64,000 nucleotides of DNA from Pseudanabaena sp. PCC 7367 (GCF_000317065.1 NC_019701.1:4040001-4104000), one strand, 5' to 3'; positions 20,300 to 28,631 are shown, numbered from the stretch's first letter. The notes: generated from the letters alone by a model not told the origin. Made by a program: numbers and translations.

Positions 20300-21115
20300 A
20301 TGGCAAACGATGAGCAATTGGCATTGCTGCTGAAAGGGGTAGATATTTGGAATGGTTGGCGTGATGATTACCCCGATGAAGAAATTAGTTTGATGGGAGC
20401 TGATCTAAGTGGTGCAAACCTGACCCAAGCCAATTTGAACCAGGTGAGCTTATATAACGCCGATCTAAGTGGCGCAAATCTGACCCAGGCTAATTTGGTG
20501 GGAGCAAATTTGTTTAATGCCAACCTCAGTGATGCCAATTTGAATCAAGCTAATTTAGAGCGCGGCAAGCTCTATAATGCCAATTTGCAGAATGCCTCCC
20601 TGGTGGGGGCTGAGTTGCATGGCACTAATTTAACCTCGGCAAAGCTGACGGGAGCATGGATCGAGCAGTGGCAGATTAATAGCGATACTAAGCTGGATGG
20701 CATCGATTGCCAGTATGTATATGTGGGGCAAGACTCTGAGCGGCAAGGGCAGCGGATCCCGAACGATCGAGACTTTGAGCCAGGTGAATTTAGCGATCGG
20801 TTTGGGGTCAAATTTAATTTTGTGGTGCTAAGTTTTGGGGCAGATATTAATTGGCGGCTGGTAGCAAAGGCGCTAAAGAATTTGCAAGAACAACATGCTG
20901 AGCCCCAGAATCAACCGATCGGCATTCAAAGCATGGCGATCGAGAATGGCTCATTAAATATCAATTTGCAAGTTGCTGGGGAACTGGATCAAACCCATAT
21001 TGAAAAGCGGTTTTGGCAAACGTATAAGATGGCTAGTAACTCAACGAAAAGGCAACCGGCTCAGGATCTAAATGGGGCGATCGATCGGTTGGTATTGCTG
21101 GCAGAAAAGGTATAG
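20300..21115 (+). CDS. Pentapeptide-repeat protein with C-terminal globular domain
   Basis: Residues about 30-125 are pentapeptide repeats of the ADLSGANLTQANL type. A linker follows (RIPNDRDFEPGEFSDRF), then a C-terminal alpha/beta domain of about 100 residues (NFVVLSFGADINWRLVAKAL). This linker-plus-domain arrangement recurs in cyanobacterial pentapeptide proteins, where the tail resembles effector-associated modules. There is no signal peptide, so it is probably cytoplasmic. Its upstream region carries phased array A, so its expression may be under the same control as the genes near 28 kb. Function unknown. GGAG at 20289-20292 is the ribosome site. Confidence 0.88.
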   Translation: MANDEQLALLLKGVDIWNGWRDDYPDEEISLMGADLSGANLTQANLNQVSLYNADLSGANLTQANLVGANLFNANLSDANLNQANLERGKLYNANLQNASLVGAELHGTNLTSAKLTGAWIEQWQINSDTKLDGIDCQYVYVGQDSERQGQRIPNDRDFEPGEFSDRFGVKFNFVVLSFGADINWRLVAKALKNLQEQHAEPQNQPIGIQSMAIENGSLNINLQVAGELDQTHIEKRFWQTYKMASNSTKRQPAQDLNGAIDRLVLLAEKV

Positions 21116-21196
21116 AGGATAGAGACATGCCTATATTTTAGTTCTCAAGGCAAGGGGATGGAAATAACCATTATCATCCCCTAAGTTATTCTTGAT

Positions 21197-21496
21197 TTAT
21201 GTCAGAACCAGCTTTTCTGGTAAAGGTAATTCTTGTGGGCAAGCCAATGCGCCGATCTGCGAGATAATTCGTAATTCATGCGGATAACGGGGATGTGGAT
21301 CGTTTTTTAACCAGATCGGCGGAACCATCGTAATATCATAGGAAGCGATCCTATGTCTAATCCCTGGCTGTGACCTCAACTCCACAACTATTCCTGGCAA
21401 ATATTCAAACACCTCATCCCAATCAGTTGCCAGTTCAAATTGGGTTCTCAGATCCTCAGTCAGATTCATTGTCCCAAGCCAATCAAATTTACACAT
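21197..21496 (-). CDS. Small conserved-looking hypothetical protein
   Basis: The 99-residue soluble protein is not recognised. It contains Trp, Pro and His residues spread through the chain (DWDEVFEYLPGIVVEL, PPIWLKNDPHPRYP), which looks like a folded domain rather than a chance frame. Its codon use, with ordinary GATCG sites, resembles neighbouring genes. Met10 (21469) is an alternative start. No operon partner. Function unknown. Confidence 0.55.
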   Translation of the reverse strand: MCKFDWLGTMNLTEDLRTQFELATDWDEVFEYLPGIVVELRSQPGIRHRIASYDITMVPPIWLKNDPHPRYPHELRIISQIGALACPQELPLPEKLVLT

Positions 21497-21727
21497 GTTG
21501 TTACGATTCGGATAGCTATTCCTATGGCATTTGCACTTAATTCCTCTACTTAAAATACCTCACAAAACTCGAAGCATGAAAATAATCAGCAAGCTAATCC
21601 CAGTTAAATAGCCACAAACCAGGGAATAACAAAATAATAAGTTGCCATGTTTCTGTATCTATTTTCACAAAAATACTGGATAGTTGCTTGATTATCTCCC
21701 ATATATTTACAAACCTTGATTATTCGA

Positions 21728-21754
21728 GCCAATGAAGCCAATGAAGCCAATAAT
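21728..21754. repeat. 9-bp tandem repeat, three copies
   Basis: GCCAATGAA is repeated at 21728 and 21737, followed by GCCAATAAT at 21746. It is intergenic, downstream of the FRP gene. This looks like replication slippage. Confidence 0.6.
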
Positions 21755-21782
21755 TGGGCTGATGATCGCCTACCAGAGCAAA

Positions 21783-21815
21783 TAAAAAAGAGGCTGCATA
21801 AAAACACAGTCCCTC
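21783..21815 (-). terminator. Terminator of the FRP gene
   Basis: On the minus strand GAGG-GA-CTG pairs with CAG-CCTC (two-base bulge) and is followed by TTTTTT. It starts about 40 bp after the FRP stop codon. Confidence 0.6.
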
Positions 21816-21856
21816 GTCCTATAAATTAAATGTAAATGTTATAGCTAAACTAGTCG

Positions 21857-22180
21857 CTACATCCTGGTTAGTGCCGAGATCTTTTTCAACTTATCCTGGC
21901 TCAAATCCTCCAGCTCGTTTAATTCAACCCAGCCTTCCTTGACCAGTTGCGAAAACACAAACACCAGATAAGCATCACGGAAATCGTATTTTCCATCGAT
22001 GTTATGGCGCTTTGCACTGAGGTAATCATGCAGTTGCCACACATCTTCTAGCTTAGCGATCAAACTCGCCTTATCCCGAATCTCCTCCACCAATGCCCCG
22101 GTTTCCCGTTCATAGGCGCGATCGAAAATTTCTTGAGCAACCTCCCGTTCTTTGGTTGTCCATTCAATATTACTCACCAC
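21857..22180 (-). CDS. frp: Fluorescence recovery protein (FRP)
   Basis: FRP binds the photoactivated orange carotenoid protein, detaches it from the phycobilisome and speeds its return to the dark form. The 107-residue protein has the family core VWQLHDYLSAKRHNIDGKYD. Trp48, His51, Asp52 and Arg58 correspond to the conserved OCP-interaction patch (Trp50, His53, Asp54 and Arg60 in the Synechocystis protein). It lies directly after ocp on the same strand, 291 bp away, with a hairpin between. The pairing with ocp in this order is the usual arrangement and argues that the OCP here is of the FRP-dependent OCP1 type. Confidence 0.93.
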   Translation of the reverse strand: MVSNIEWTTKEREVAQEIFDRAYERETGALVEEIRDKASLIAKLEDVWQLHDYLSAKRHNIDGKYDFRDAYLVFVFSQLVKEGWVELNELEDLSQDKLKKISALTRM

Positions 22181-22236
22181 ATCAACCTCTTTTTAATTTA
22201 TAAAAAATAATTGCGGATAAAAATAAACATAAAAAT

Positions 22237-22267
22237 GAGCGCTAGATCAACTTAAATTGCCGCGCTC
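22237..22267 (-). terminator. Terminator or attenuator between ocp and frp
   Basis: On the minus strand GAGCGC (22262-22267) pairs perfectly with GCGCTC (22237-22242) around a 19-base loop. ATTTTTATG follows. It lies about 205 bp after the ocp stop. It could end most ocp transcripts and leave frp to its own promoter or to read-through. Confidence 0.55.
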
Positions 22268-22471
22268 TAATATTTAATATTCGTTACCAGACATAATCTT
22301 GTAACTTTGCTCAGGACATCAACTAAAACATTTAGAGTAGAAATACATCGGCGCGATCGCCAACTTCTGGCTATCCCCAAAACATTATTAATCAATTGTC
22401 CTAAGCAATAAACATATGGTTATTATAGAGCTACATAAATCTTAACATAACTATTAACCAAACTTATGAGT

Positions 22472-23431
22472 CTAGCGAGCTAGGTTGAGCAGCTCCTTGG
22501 GTGAGGCAAGCAAGTCGATCGCCACAAAGTAAATCTTGTTATCAGGGCTGAGCAAGAAACGCCAGGCCATGTTCATACCAATGTTTGCGCTAAACCAAGG
22601 AGTTTGCACCTTACCAGTTACCTTGATTTGAGTATAGCCATCATCAGCAGGCTCAACCACACCACGCTCAGGCATTAGCTTCAAGTTCTGGCATTCTTCA
22701 CGGAAGAACTTCAAAACCGCATCCTTACCCACGATCGGCCGTTGGAATGGTGGTTGCAGTGCACCATCGGGGGCAAATAGCTCAATTAGATTGTCAAAGT
22801 CATTGGCGTTGAGAAGATTCATATAACTGATCACGGTAGGATTATCCACACCTTCGATCGAAACCTTGGTACGCTGCGACATATCTTGAGGTGGTACAAC
22901 CGGCTCAGATACTCGCTTGAAGTCACCTAACTTGTTGGGGTCATAGCCCATGCCTACCACGCTATTACGCAAGACCGTGATTTGCTGACCAGATTCAAGC
23001 CCTTGGATCGCAGCCAACACCGCTGAAGCATTTGCAGAAAGCTTGTAACCTTCAGGGATCGGTGCAACCAAACCTTGCTCCATGAATTCACCCAAGCGAT
23101 ACCAGAAACCTAACTTAATATTAGGTGACCAGACTGCATAGGTGCGACAGATCGGCGTATCGGAGCGATTAGCCAGGTCACACATTGCCTGAGACTGTTC
23201 CATTGGCGACATTGCCTTGATTTGATTCAAAGCATCTTCAGCCAAAACCATATTGGCCGCACCCGGCGCAGCGATCGTAATTGACTTACCCATCTCCAGG
23301 TAGGCAAACCAAATTAGGGCAAGTTGGTCTTCGGCGCTAAGCTGTTCAAACCTGGCGATCGTAGCGGGAACAACATCAGCAGTTAAAGTATTTGGGAAAA
23401 TTCCGCGAGCGGTATCGAGTGTAAATGGCAT
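22472..23431 (-). CDS. ocp: Orange carotenoid protein (OCP)
   Basis: OCP is a blue-light-activated carotenoid protein that quenches excess phycobilisome energy. The protein has 319 residues. The N-terminal helical domain (about 15-165) carries Tyr44, Trp41, Trp110 and Arg155. The C-terminal NTF2-like domain (about 198-315) carries Tyr203, Glu246 and Trp290. The last three match Tyr201, Glu244 and Trp288 of the well-studied Synechocystis protein, shifted by two residues in the interdomain linker (PVVPPQDMSQRTK). All residues needed for keto-carotenoid binding and the Arg-Glu salt bridge are present, so it should be functional. The frp gene follows. Confidence 0.97.
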   Translation of the reverse strand: MPFTLDTARGIFPNTLTADVVPATIARFEQLSAEDQLALIWFAYLEMGKSITIAAPGAANMVLAEDALNQIKAMSPMEQSQAMCDLANRSDTPICRTYAVWSPNIKLGFWYRLGEFMEQGLVAPIPEGYKLSANASAVLAAIQGLESGQQITVLRNSVVGMGYDPNKLGDFKRVSEPVVPPQDMSQRTKVSIEGVDNPTVISYMNLLNANDFDNLIELFAPDGALQPPFQRPIVGKDAVLKFFREECQNLKLMPERGVVEPADDGYTQIKVTGKVQTPWFSANIGMNMAWRFLLSPDNKIYFVAIDLLASPKELLNLAR

Positions 23432-23657
23432 ACTTAGTTAGATCCTTATCCTTATCCTTTACTAAAAAAAGCAAAAATGTGAGCATTTACACATTTCTGT
23501 TTGCTATTAATAACATTATGTGATCTTGTGCTGGCCGAACTCTATCTAGGGAATCGAGTCCAGATATGCCCTCAGGCTTAAGTATTTATCACCTCATCTA
23601 AGCAATCAGGGATGTTTGAGATGTTTGAGTAGGTATAAACTCACGATCGCATCTGTC

Positions 23658-25388
23658 TTACAAACTGGCCGTGATCGACAGATCCAAAAAATCCGGCGCG
23701 ATCAAATCCACCTCATCCCACAACAACTTATAGACCTGAATCGGTTTATCTTTGCCCTTCACCTTCACTGGCTCCAGCCGCTCGAATGGCAGCATCTGGT
23801 CTTGCAAGCCTAAATAGGTGGAATGGGAAACTAAAATCTCATCGGCCTTGGCCACAGCGCAAATTCGGCTGGCCACATTATTTGTATCGCCGATCGTGCC
23901 ATATTGGATTAGCTTCTCGGAACCAATATTACCCGCTGCCACCTGGCCAGTATTGAGCCCAATGTGAATTTGCAACTGCAGATCGCGCCCCTGGATCAGC
24001 CATTGCTGATTCAGTTTAAATAAAGCTAACTGCATTTCGATCGCTGCCCAAATGGCTCGAATCACGTCATCTGGCTTACGATAGGGCGCACCCCACACCG
24101 CAAACAAACCATCACCTAAATAATTCTCCAGTGTGCCTTCATAGTGAAATACAATATCCTCCACCATCACCTGGAAATACTCATTCAGCATTTCAATTAC
24201 TTCCCTGGGCGGCAATCTCGAAGAGAGTTGGGTAAAGCCACTGATATCACAAAAGAGCGCAGTAACCTCCGTTTCGATCGTCTGCAGGCCGCCTTCTTCC
24301 TGTAACTTATGGCTCACAGCTTGGGGGAAAAAGCTTTCTAATTTACTGCGCACCAATGCTTCCTGCTGCATTTTGGAATTCAATTGGAAGTTGTCGATCG
24401 CCAGTGCCGCCTGATTAGCGAGTGCGCTCAAAAACTCTAAATCCTCGTCTGCGTATGCATTGTATAAAGATAAATTATCCACATACAACACGCCAATCAC
24501 TTCATCTACAGGACGCAATGGTACACACATTGCCGCGCGGATCGAGGATTGCAAAATAGACTGCGAAGCATCAAACCGCCGATCGCTACCCGCATTAGAA
24601 GTCAATAGCGCATCACCACTCTGGCGCACAAAGTTAACAATTTTCTGGCTATAAAACCGCCGCGCCACGTCTACTTCCTCTCTTGCCCGCACCGCTTTGC
24701 TCTCTAGCAAGCCAGTAGCTTCATTGACCAATAAAATTGCCGATCGCTCCACATTCATGATCTCAAACAGCAGATCGAGAATCTTTTCCAGCAGGCTGCC
24801 CAGGTTTTCACTGCGCCCCCGCGATAGTAGTTTGCTGACTTCCAACAGAATTTGCAGTTTGTCTACTGTCCGCTGATTCTGGTCTTCATTGCGAATTTTT
24901 AATATCGAACCCTGCGCTGATCTACCCGATATATCCGCTATATCCGATCGCAACAAATCCTGCATCGCTGTCTGATGCAGAGCCGTTGGCATTTGTTTCA
25001 CCACCTGCATTTCTTCTTCTTCTTCCGGTGCAGGCTGGGCGGCAATCTCCTGTAGCTCTCGATCGAAATTTTCCTGAGCGATTGCTTCTGCGGTCGATCG
25101 CACAAACTTGAGCGGCAGATTTCCCACCTGTACAATATCGCCATCTTGAAGTTGAGATCGCTGATCAATTTGCTGGCCATTCACAAAGGTATGATTCCGG
25201 CTACCTAGATCGATAATAAATACTTGCCCCGGCTCCACAATTACTTCCGCATGCTGGCGCGATACACTTTTGGTGTGGTCTTCCAAAATGATCTGATTTT
25301 TACTACCACGACCAATGGTATTTGAGCCGATCGCTAGCTCAAACACGGTTTCCATCAATGTGTCAAAATCTTGAATCAGGTAAGGCAT
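23658..25388 (-). CDS. FHA-GAF adenylate/guanylate cyclase
   Basis: This is a soluble signalling protein of 576 residues. Domains in order: FHA (about 1-95; IGRG at 25-28, SRQHAEV, LGSRNHTFVNG), an acidic linker, GAF (about 190-345; RSAILLVNEATG, AAMCVPLRP), and a class III cyclase (about 370-555). The cyclase keeps both metal Asp (ALFCDISGFTQL and NYLGDGLFAVWG) and the transition-state Arg (NNVASRI), so it should be active. The substrate-selecting positions look like an adenylate cyclase, which I infer rather than prove. FHA domains bind phosphothreonine, so a Ser/Thr kinase may control it. No neighbour gene is linked. Confidence 0.92.
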   Translation of the reverse strand: MPYLIQDFDTLMETVFELAIGSNTIGRGSKNQIILEDHTKSVSRQHAEVIVEPGQVFIIDLGSRNHTFVNGQQIDQRSQLQDGDIVQVGNLPLKFVRSTAEAIAQENFDRELQEIAAQPAPEEEEEMQVVKQMPTALHQTAMQDLLRSDIADISGRSAQGSILKIRNEDQNQRTVDKLQILLEVSKLLSRGRSENLGSLLEKILDLLFEIMNVERSAILLVNEATGLLESKAVRAREEVDVARRFYSQKIVNFVRQSGDALLTSNAGSDRRFDASQSILQSSIRAAMCVPLRPVDEVIGVLYVDNLSLYNAYADEDLEFLSALANQAALAIDNFQLNSKMQQEALVRSKLESFFPQAVSHKLQEEGGLQTIETEVTALFCDISGFTQLSSRLPPREVIEMLNEYFQVMVEDIVFHYEGTLENYLGDGLFAVWGAPYRKPDDVIRAIWAAIEMQLALFKLNQQWLIQGRDLQLQIHIGLNTGQVAAGNIGSEKLIQYGTIGDTNNVASRICAVAKADEILVSHSTYLGLQDQMLPFERLEPVKVKGKDKPIQVYKLLWDEVDLIAPDFLDLSITASL

Positions 25389-25764
25389 GGGCTTGAATGA
25401 AGCTGACCAAATGTGATCGATATCTGTATACTTAACAATTATGCAGCTTTAGGATGTTGCCATACTAAGACCAAGGTTCTCTCTCCCTTTTATCTCGAGC
25501 AAAAAACGGCAAGCAACGCTTAAGCAGTATAGTTAATTGAGGATTCCAGCTTATTTTTGGCGATCGCTAAGGGAAATAAAATGTCTAGGCTTCCCTAACA
25601 TATGGTTTGAAATCTAAATCCCGGCAGGATGATTATTTCAACAGGATCATTCTCTAGCATCTTTTTTCCCATTTTTGTTAAGATTCTTGCAGTCTCTCAT
25701 CTTCGCTCACTAATAAAAGCTATAAATGCTTTACTGAAAGGAACTTAGCCCTGAACTTAGCCCT
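25389..25764. other. Divergent intergenic region
   Basis: This spacer separates the divergent cyclase and recombinase genes. Besides the tandem repeat at 25741-25764 there is no gene or RNA that I can recognise. Confidence 0.4.
25741..25764 (+). repeat. Perfect 12-bp tandem duplication before the recombinase start
   Basis: GAACTTAGCCCT occurs twice, at 25741-25752 and 25753-25764, immediately before the ATG at 25765. The only good Shine-Dalgarno (AAAGGAA, 25737-25743) is thereby 21 bases from the start; with one unit it would be 9. Confidence 0.85.
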
Positions 25765-26706
25765 ATGAGCAATCTTGTCAGCACCTCGATCGCCGCCGAC
25801 CCGGACATCATTGCCCAACTCCTTGCCGACAAGCGCAGCATCAACACCAAACGGGCTTACCAAAAAGACCTGAAGGATTTTTTTAACCACACCTTTGAGC
25901 AACCACCATCTCAAGAACTAATTGCTGAATTCTTGCAGCTAGAACGCTTCACCGCAATCGCCATTGTACTGAAATATAAATCCCAACTGATTACCCGTGG
26001 CCTCAAAGAAGCAACGGTCAATCGCCGCCTGTCTGCGATCAAATCCCTGGTCAACTTTGCCAATAAAATCGGCCACTGTGAATGGAACTTGAATCAAGTG
26101 CAGGGCGAGCAAGTACAGGCTTACCGCGATACTACTGGCGTAAATCTCCAGGCAATCAAAGCGATGCTGGGTATTCCCAATCAAGAGACAATTAACGGCA
26201 AGCGTGACTATGCCATTTTAAGGTTGCTGTGGGACAATGCGTTGCGCCGTAGTGAGGTCGTTCGCACTAATGTAAGCGATTTTGATATTCACTCTCGATC
26301 GCTCTTGATTCTGGGCAAAGGTCGGGGCACTCAGAAAACATCGATCAGCCTCAGTCATCCTACGATCGCTGCAATTCAAGCTTGGCTTGACACTCGAAAA
26401 GATCCCCCCGCCCATTATCCGCTGTTTATTTCCCTTGCCCCCGGTAGCTATGGCCAGCGCCTCAATAACAACTTTATTTACAAGCTGGTAGACCATGTAG
26501 CAAAAGAAGTAGGCATCCCTAAGCAAATGTCACCCCACCGGATTCGCCATTCTGCCATTACTGCCGCCCTTGATGCCACCAATGGTAATGTCCGCAAGGT
26601 TCAGAAACTCAGCCGCCACAAAAAGATCGATACCCTGATGAAGTATGACGACAATCGCCTGGATGTACAGGGTGAAATCACCGATCTGCTCTCTAATATT
26701 CTTTGA
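25765..26706 (+). CDS. Tyrosine recombinase/integrase (XerC-like)
   Basis: This is a site-specific recombinase of 313 residues. The N-terminal SAM-like core-binding domain covers about 12-110 (NTKRAYQKDLKDFF). The catalytic domain has Arg161 (NALRRSEV), Lys185 (LGKGRG), His258 and Arg261 (PHRIRHS), His285 (SRHKK) and the nucleophile Tyr294 (MKYDD). The full catalytic set is present. No phage, plasmid or excisionase genes are adjacent and no att sites were seen, so it may be a chromosomal Xer-type enzyme or a remnant of a lost element. The start region carries a tandem duplication that may weaken translation. Confidence 0.9.
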   Translation: MSNLVSTSIAADPDIIAQLLADKRSINTKRAYQKDLKDFFNHTFEQPPSQELIAEFLQLERFTAIAIVLKYKSQLITRGLKEATVNRRLSAIKSLVNFANKIGHCEWNLNQVQGEQVQAYRDTTGVNLQAIKAMLGIPNQETINGKRDYAILRLLWDNALRRSEVVRTNVSDFDIHSRSLLILGKGRGTQKTSISLSHPTIAAIQAWLDTRKDPPAHYPLFISLAPGSYGQRLNNNFIYKLVDHVAKEVGIPKQMSPHRIRHSAITAALDATNGNVRKVQKLSRHKKIDTLMKYDDNRLDVQGEITDLLSNIL

Positions 26707-26796
26707 TTGTTGGCAATGATCCAGTGATGGTATTGAAGCATCGAAGTAAGATTTTTTAGCAAATGACCTATAACGTCACAGCACATCCAGAGGTGC

Positions 26797-27687
26797 CTAC
26801 TTTCTAAGCATACTTGGATCGACAATCCATCCCTCCAGCCGATCGCAGTTTTCAGGAATACCATAATTAGGTTGACCCACTGCCCAGGCCGCTTGAATCG
26901 CACAAATCAAAGCATCCAATTGATCGCCGCTCCCATCACTCACAATCTCGGCTGCTGCTTGATCCTCGATCACCAAACTAACGCCATAAATATCTACCAA
27001 ATCTGGCGATCGTAACCGCCGCATCACCTCTTCCCTCGCCGATCGCATTGCTTCAGTTTGCTTTCTCTTATTGTCATTTTTGTAGCTGGTTCTACCTAGC
27101 CACCGCCGCACCGCCAAAGCCGGATAAGTTTCCAGGGCAACCCGCTGCTCGATCGCCTTCGTGCCAGAAATTTCAAAAGCTTGATCAACCCAATCAAAAT
27201 AAAAGGGAGGGATATATATCTGCGATCGCCACAGCCGCTTTACCCCTTCATAAAACATCTTCCCCACCGGCACTACATACAGCTTCATTGGGCTGATCGC
27301 CCCCGCCAACACATCTGCATAGCGACGGTGCTCCTTATCCCCCATTGGCTGATTTAGGCGATATTGATCCAATGTTGCTACAAACTCGTCCCGACTCATC
27401 CCGGCTACTAATTGCACATATTCCTGCCAGTTCTTGCCCCATCCCAGCGCCTCAATCAAACGGCGCGGCATTCCCATCGGGAAATCCATCCCCACCACCC
27501 ATGCTCCAGACTGTGCTAAAAAAGCTTCAAATCCTTGCCAGTCAGTATACTCATCCATCCCCAGATAGGTTAATTGAGCATTCTTTAGCTGGCAATTACT
27601 CACCACGATCGGCTTAGCAACACGAGGTGAGCTGGTGAAGTCCACCCCCAAAATGCGCAATGGATCAGAATAAAAATATTGTCTCAA
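26797..27687 (-). CDS. DUF429 family protein
   Basis: The 296-residue protein opens with LRILGVDFTSSPR, an acidic RNase-H-like first strand. It continues with WVVGMDFPMGMPRRL and ends in GSGDQLDALICAIQAAW, a pattern shared by DUF429 proteins, which are predicted to have an actin/RNase-H-like fold. Conserved Asp residues in each block could form a metal site, but no activity is known to me. Its first codons overlap the left end of phased array B, and it is divergent from the small HTH gene at 27758, so both may share control. Confidence 0.8.
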   Translation of the reverse strand: MRQYFYSDPLRILGVDFTSSPRVAKPIVVSNCQLKNAQLTYLGMDEYTDWQGFEAFLAQSGAWVVGMDFPMGMPRRLIEALGWGKNWQEYVQLVAGMSRDEFVATLDQYRLNQPMGDKEHRRYADVLAGAISPMKLYVVPVGKMFYEGVKRLWRSQIYIPPFYFDWVDQAFEISGTKAIEQRVALETYPALAVRRWLGRTSYKNDNKRKQTEAMRSAREEVMRRLRSPDLVDIYGVSLVIEDQAAAEIVSDGSGDQLDALICAIQAAWAVGQPNYGIPENCDRLEGWIVDPSMLRK

Positions 27688-27748
27688 ACCAATACTCCAA
27701 GACTACCAAATAGTCTATAATAGATATTCAGTAGACTCATCTTAGACT
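27680..27748. promoter_or_regulatory. Phased AGWCT array B, five cores
   Basis: Cores begin at 27680 (TGTCT), 27700 (AGACT), 27712 (AGTCT), 27733 (AGACT) and 27744 (AGACT). Spacings are 20, 12, 21 and 11 bp. The last core is an 11-bp odd palindrome, CTTAGACTAAG. The array covers the whole promoter of the gene at 27758 and the start codon of the DUF429 gene. Array C repeats these spacings exactly. Confidence 0.75.
27716..27721 (+). promoter_or_regulatory. -10 element for the small HTH gene
   Basis: TATAAT is a perfect -10 hexamer 36 bp before the ATG at 27758. The expected -35 position holds no consensus and is covered by array B cores, which suggests control by the bound protein. Confidence 0.55.
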
Positions 27749-27757
27749 AAGTTTTCC

Positions 27758-28105
27758 ATGTCCCCCGATCTGCAAAATTCCAATTACAGCCTCATGGATG
27801 TTGACGCGGTGCAAAAGGCCCTAGGGCGATCGCGTGCCTCTGTCTATCGCTATGCCAACACCGATCCAGACCATTTAAACCTGCCCTACAGCCCCAAAAA
27901 GCTAAACCCTGAGCTGAGGCAAGATAAAACCGATACATTGCTCTTTCACCCCACCGAAGTATCACGCTTCGCACGGGATGTTTTAAAAATCAAACAGGTT
28001 ACAATCCAGGTGCAAGAGCCGGTGGCAAATGTTACTAACCAGCTACTTCAAGATATTTTGACCGAACTGCGAACCATTCGCCAAATGATTGAACAACCAG
28101 AGTAA
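27758..28105 (+). CDS. Small helix-turn-helix DNA-binding protein
   Basis: The 115-residue protein has an N-terminal MerR/excisionase-like helix-turn-helix (SLMDVDAVQKALGRSRASVYRY, about 11-32). A probable wing and a second helical segment follow (FHPTEVSRFARDVL). The C-terminus is a helix with heptad-like Leu/Ile spacing (NQLLQDILTELRTIRQMI), fit for dimerisation. There is no effector domain. It is preceded at once by array B, so autoregulation is the simplest reading. I recall similar proteins in many cyanobacteria, without assigned function. It is convergent with the small gene at 28190. Confidence 0.8.
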   Translation: MSPDLQNSNYSLMDVDAVQKALGRSRASVYRYANTDPDHLNLPYSPKKLNPELRQDKTDTLLFHPTEVSRFARDVLKIKQVTIQVQEPVANVTNQLLQDILTELRTIRQMIEQPE

Positions 28106-28189
28106 TTGCCCATTCTCGATCGCAAAAGTTGTCATTAAAGTTGTCCTTGAGCCAAATTTCAATAGTTCAGCAAAATAACTACTAACTGG

Positions 28190-28441
28190 CTACCATTGCA
28201 AGAAAGCTGCCGCCTCGCCCTGCTCTCGCTTGATTTTGGCATCTTGCTCCATCCAAGCAATAATCTGCGATACAGTTAAATCCTCGACCTTTACTCCATG
28301 CTCCTTGGCAATATGCAGCACCACTCGCATTGAAGAAATTGTCAATCGAGTTAAAAACTTCTCCGACGATGACATCATCGCTCGATCGACCAAGGCTGAT
28401 TCTTCCTCTGACAAAAATTTACTTGAATTCTGATCTGCCAT
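28190..28441 (-). CDS. Small conserved hypothetical protein
   Basis: This is an 83-residue soluble, mostly helical protein. Its core is SEEESALVDRAMMSSSEKFLTRL, then a helix around VVLHIAKEHGVKVEDLT and an acidic/basic tail. No known domain was recognised. The Met at 28441 is chosen because GGAGG lies just upstream; an in-frame start at 28480 would add 13 hydrophobic residues. Array C lies about 120-190 bp upstream. The pairing with the HTH gene, convergent and with matching arrays, suggests a shared regulon. Confidence 0.7.
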   Translation of the reverse strand: MADQNSSKFLSEEESALVDRAMMSSSEKFLTRLTISSMRVVLHIAKEHGVKVEDLTVSQIIAWMEQDAKIKREQGEAAAFLQW

Positions 28442-28562
28442 TTTCCTCCGCATGAATGGATATATAGATATAAGGATCAAGGATCACTGACTCTACTTAA
28501 GCCGTAATATCGTCATTGCCATATTAATTGAATATGACGAGGACTGGTTTAAGAGATATATT

Positions 28563-28631
28563 TGTCTTAGATCGAGAGTAAAAGACGCGAAATAAGTCTA
28601 TTTCTGATCGATGTGAGTCCCATCTAAGACC
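28563..28631. promoter_or_regulatory. Phased AGWCT array C, five cores
   Basis: Cores begin at 28563 (TGTCT), 28583 (AGACG), 28595 (AGTCT), 28616 (AGTCC) and 28627 (AGACC). Spacings are 20, 12, 21 and 11 bp, identical to array B. The flanking sequence differs from B, so spacing and cores are what is conserved. The rest of 28442-28973 is AT-rich, with no convincing gene. Confidence 0.72.

Noticed and set aside
25765-28480. Integrase and small HTH genes as a prophage or integrative element
   Set aside because: No structural, replication or mobilisation genes, no att repeats, and the genes between look chromosomal.
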